Below are positions 5,906-7,173 of a stretch of DNA of 7,173 nt, one piece after another. The translations under genes were made by a program, and so were the position numbers. The stretch covers positions 1,542-8,714 of the forward strand of contig CAJTSN010000038.1 of assembly GCA_910578745.1 (NCBI GenBank), written 5' to 3'. Numbering within the stretch: the first letter of the stretch is position 1; each line of letters opens with the position of its first letter. Origin of the DNA: an uncultured Bacilli bacterium (GTDB lineage Bacteria > Bacillota_I > Bacilli_A > RF39 > UBA660). The notes beneath the pieces are model-generated. The model was not told where the DNA came from and searched no databases. It saw nothing but the letters and a program-made list of their open reading frames with translations.

Positions 5906-7173
5906 CTAGTTATTTACTTTTTGATGAACGGGCTCTGTTTCTTCCATAATAGCCTCAAACGTATATCCATTCTCAAGTCCATACTTAATAATATCTTCAA
6001 TCGCTAAAGACGTATGTTTTTTAATATCATGCATTAAGACAACATTGCTACAATTTTTGCTTAATCTCGATACTACATTGTTGAATTCTACTCTAGGATC
6101 CGTTGTTCCTCCTGCATCACCTGATGAAATATTCCAATCATGGTAGGAAAAACCTCTTTTTTCCACTTCATTTGTAAGAAGACTCATAATTCCATTAAAA
6201 TGGTTGCGACTCACTGTATTTGAACTTCCTCCCGGAAAGCGAATAATTGTAGAGCGAACCCCTGTGATATTGTAAACTCGATTCTGTACTTTTTCTAAGT
6301 CCTTAAAATAGCCATCAACTGAAGAATAAACCGTTTTATAATTATGACTTGCAGTATGAAGGGCGACCGTATGTCCTTCTTCGTATTCCCTTTTAATCAA
6401 AGAATCGGGTCCTGCCATCGTTACAAAAAAGGTAGCTTTCACATTATATTTCTTTAGTATATCTAAAATGATTGGTGTATAAGTTGCATTTGGACCATCA
6501 TCAAACGTTAAATAAATGACGCCTCCTTTTCCTACACAACTATCCGCTTTGGTTTTATTTCGAACAATGATGGTTCTTGTAACAGAAGATTGATTTCCAC
6601 TTTCATCGGTCACTGTATATGTTTTTTTATAACTACCTACTTTTAATGTATTAACGGTTCCTGTGATTTTTACCTTATCCATTAGATTTTGACTACAGTT
6701 ATCCTCAACCGTATATCCTTCTTCTTTATAAGGTGTGTTCTTATCAAGATAAATTGTACTCTTTCCTTTTAAAGTAATTTTAGGTTTTTCTGTATCTTCT
6801 TTTTTTATTTTTCTTATCACTTCTTTTAAATTATTAGAAGAATCTTTTACAGTATATATAATCTCATCTTCTTTTTTTTCTACTTTTACCTTATCTGTAA
6901 GATTTCCATCATAGTGATCAAATGCTTCATATCCCTCTTCCTCATACTCTTTATTTGGACAAATTATAGTTTCCCCCTCTCCTTTTAAAGTAATTTTAGG
7001 GGCTTCTTCATCGACAACTTCAACCGTTCTATTTTTTTTAATGGTGAAAAAACCATATTTATATGTATATTCAATTTGATAAGTTCCAACTTTTTTAAAA
7101 TCAACATTATTTTTTACTTTTATTTTCGCTTTTGTTTTTTTTCCAAAGCGATAAACCGAAGCTCCTTCAAAAG
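5906..7173 (-). CDS. Secreted polysaccharide deacetylase with Ig-like (DUF5011-type) repeats, 5' end beyond window
   Basis: The last 421 residues are visible. The frame runs open to the right edge with no ATG, GTG or TTG upstream of codon 118, so the true start is outside. Numbering from the first full codon (7171), residues 1-54 are the end of one Ig-like repeat, 55-124 a second (PKITLKG, YEEEGY) and 125-207 a third (PKITLKG, YKEEGY, YTVTDESGN). These DUF5011-type domains are typical of surface proteins. A complete NodB domain follows: TFDDGP (222-227, catalytic D224, metal D225), HTASH (272-276, metal histidines), RFPGG (311-315), DW (345-346) and LMHD (379-382, catalytic H381). All active-site motifs are present. 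The likely role is N-deacetylation of peptidoglycan or another surface glycan, as in PgdA, which confers lysozyme resistance. The exact substrate is not shown. A signal peptide or anchor is expected in the missing N-terminus. Confidence 0.9.
   Translation of the reverse strand, partial: FEGASVYRFGKKTKAKIKVKNNVDFKKVGTYQIEYTYKYGFFTIKKNRTVEVVDEEAPKITLKGEGETIICPNKEYEEEGYEAFDHYDGNLTDKVKVEKKEDEIIYTVKDSSNNLKEVIRKIKKEDTEKPKITLKGKSTIYLDKNTPYKEEGYTVEDNCSQNLMDKVKITGTVNTLKVGSYKKTYTVTDESGNQSSVTRTIIVRNKTKADSCVGKGGVIYLTFDDGPNATYTPIILDILKKYNVKATFFVTMAGPDSLIKREYEEGHTVALHTASHNYKTVYSSVDGYFKDLEKVQNRVYNITGVRSTIIRFPGGSSNTVSRNHFNGIMSLLTNEVEKRGFSYHDWNISSGDAGGTTDPRVEFNNVVSRLSKNCSNVVLMHDIKKHTSLAIEDIIKYGLENGYTFEAIMEETEPVHQKVNN
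6764..6784 (-). repeat. Direct repeat copy 1 (Ig-like domain start)
   Basis: These 21 bases are identical to 6980-7000, exactly 216 bases (72 codons) apart and in frame. They encode the PKITLKG that opens the third Ig-like repeat of the deacetylase. This indicates internal duplication of the domain or ongoing gene conversion. Confidence 0.85.
6980..7000 (-). repeat. Direct repeat copy 2 (Ig-like domain start)
   Basis: This is the second copy of the 21-base repeat, encoding PKITLKG at the start of the second Ig-like repeat. Recombination between the copies would remove exactly one domain in frame. Confidence 0.85.

Noticed and set aside
5906..6820. Deacetylase starting at the GTG at 6820
   Set aside because: The same frame continues without a stop to the right edge and encodes another Ig-like repeat directly joined to this one. 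The GTG is an internal valine within that repeat.

Overview
The window is very AT-rich and every gene I can support lies on the minus strand, so transcription runs from right to left. The codon bias, strong Shine-Dalgarno motifs (AAGGAG, GGAGG), extended -10 promoters and gene families point to a low-GC Bacillota (Firmicutes) bacterium. I cannot place it more finely. Tryptophan is TGG and no TGA is read through, so the standard bacterial code fits. All six complete reading frames end in TAA or TAG.

Layout from right (upstream) to left (downstream). At 5906-7173 is the 3' part of a secreted polysaccharide deacetylase. It has three tandem Ig-like repeats before a complete NodB catalytic domain, and its start lies beyond the right edge. 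At 4234-5678 is a (p)ppGpp synthetase/hydrolase (Rel/SpoT-type) gene with its own promoter, split into two frames by a one-base shift in an A-rich stretch near 5350. Its synthetase half also lacks the expected catalytic glutamate, and the protein stops after the TGS domain. At 3816-4172 is a free-standing HPt phosphotransfer protein with its own promoter and a clear intrinsic terminator, so it is a one-gene transcription unit. At 600-3700 is a tight three-gene operon: a VTC-type polyphosphate polymerase domain protein, a DUF4956 membrane protein, and a membrane-anchored beta-helix protein of the Cthe_2159 carbohydrate-binding family. At 1-412 is the 5' part of a pentapeptide-repeat protein, behind an extended -10 promoter.

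The three-gene operon is the most system-like element. A cytoplasmic triphosphate-tunnel enzyme, a four-helix membrane partner with a cytosolic tail, and an extracellular beta-helix together suggest a membrane-spanning assembly that links nucleotide or polyphosphate chemistry to the cell surface or an extracellular polymer. The most unusual single locus is the split, partly degenerate rel-like gene. I saw no RNA genes, CRISPR arrays, insertion sequences or attachment sites. No gene-free stretch exceeds 300 bases; the largest is 5679-5905.
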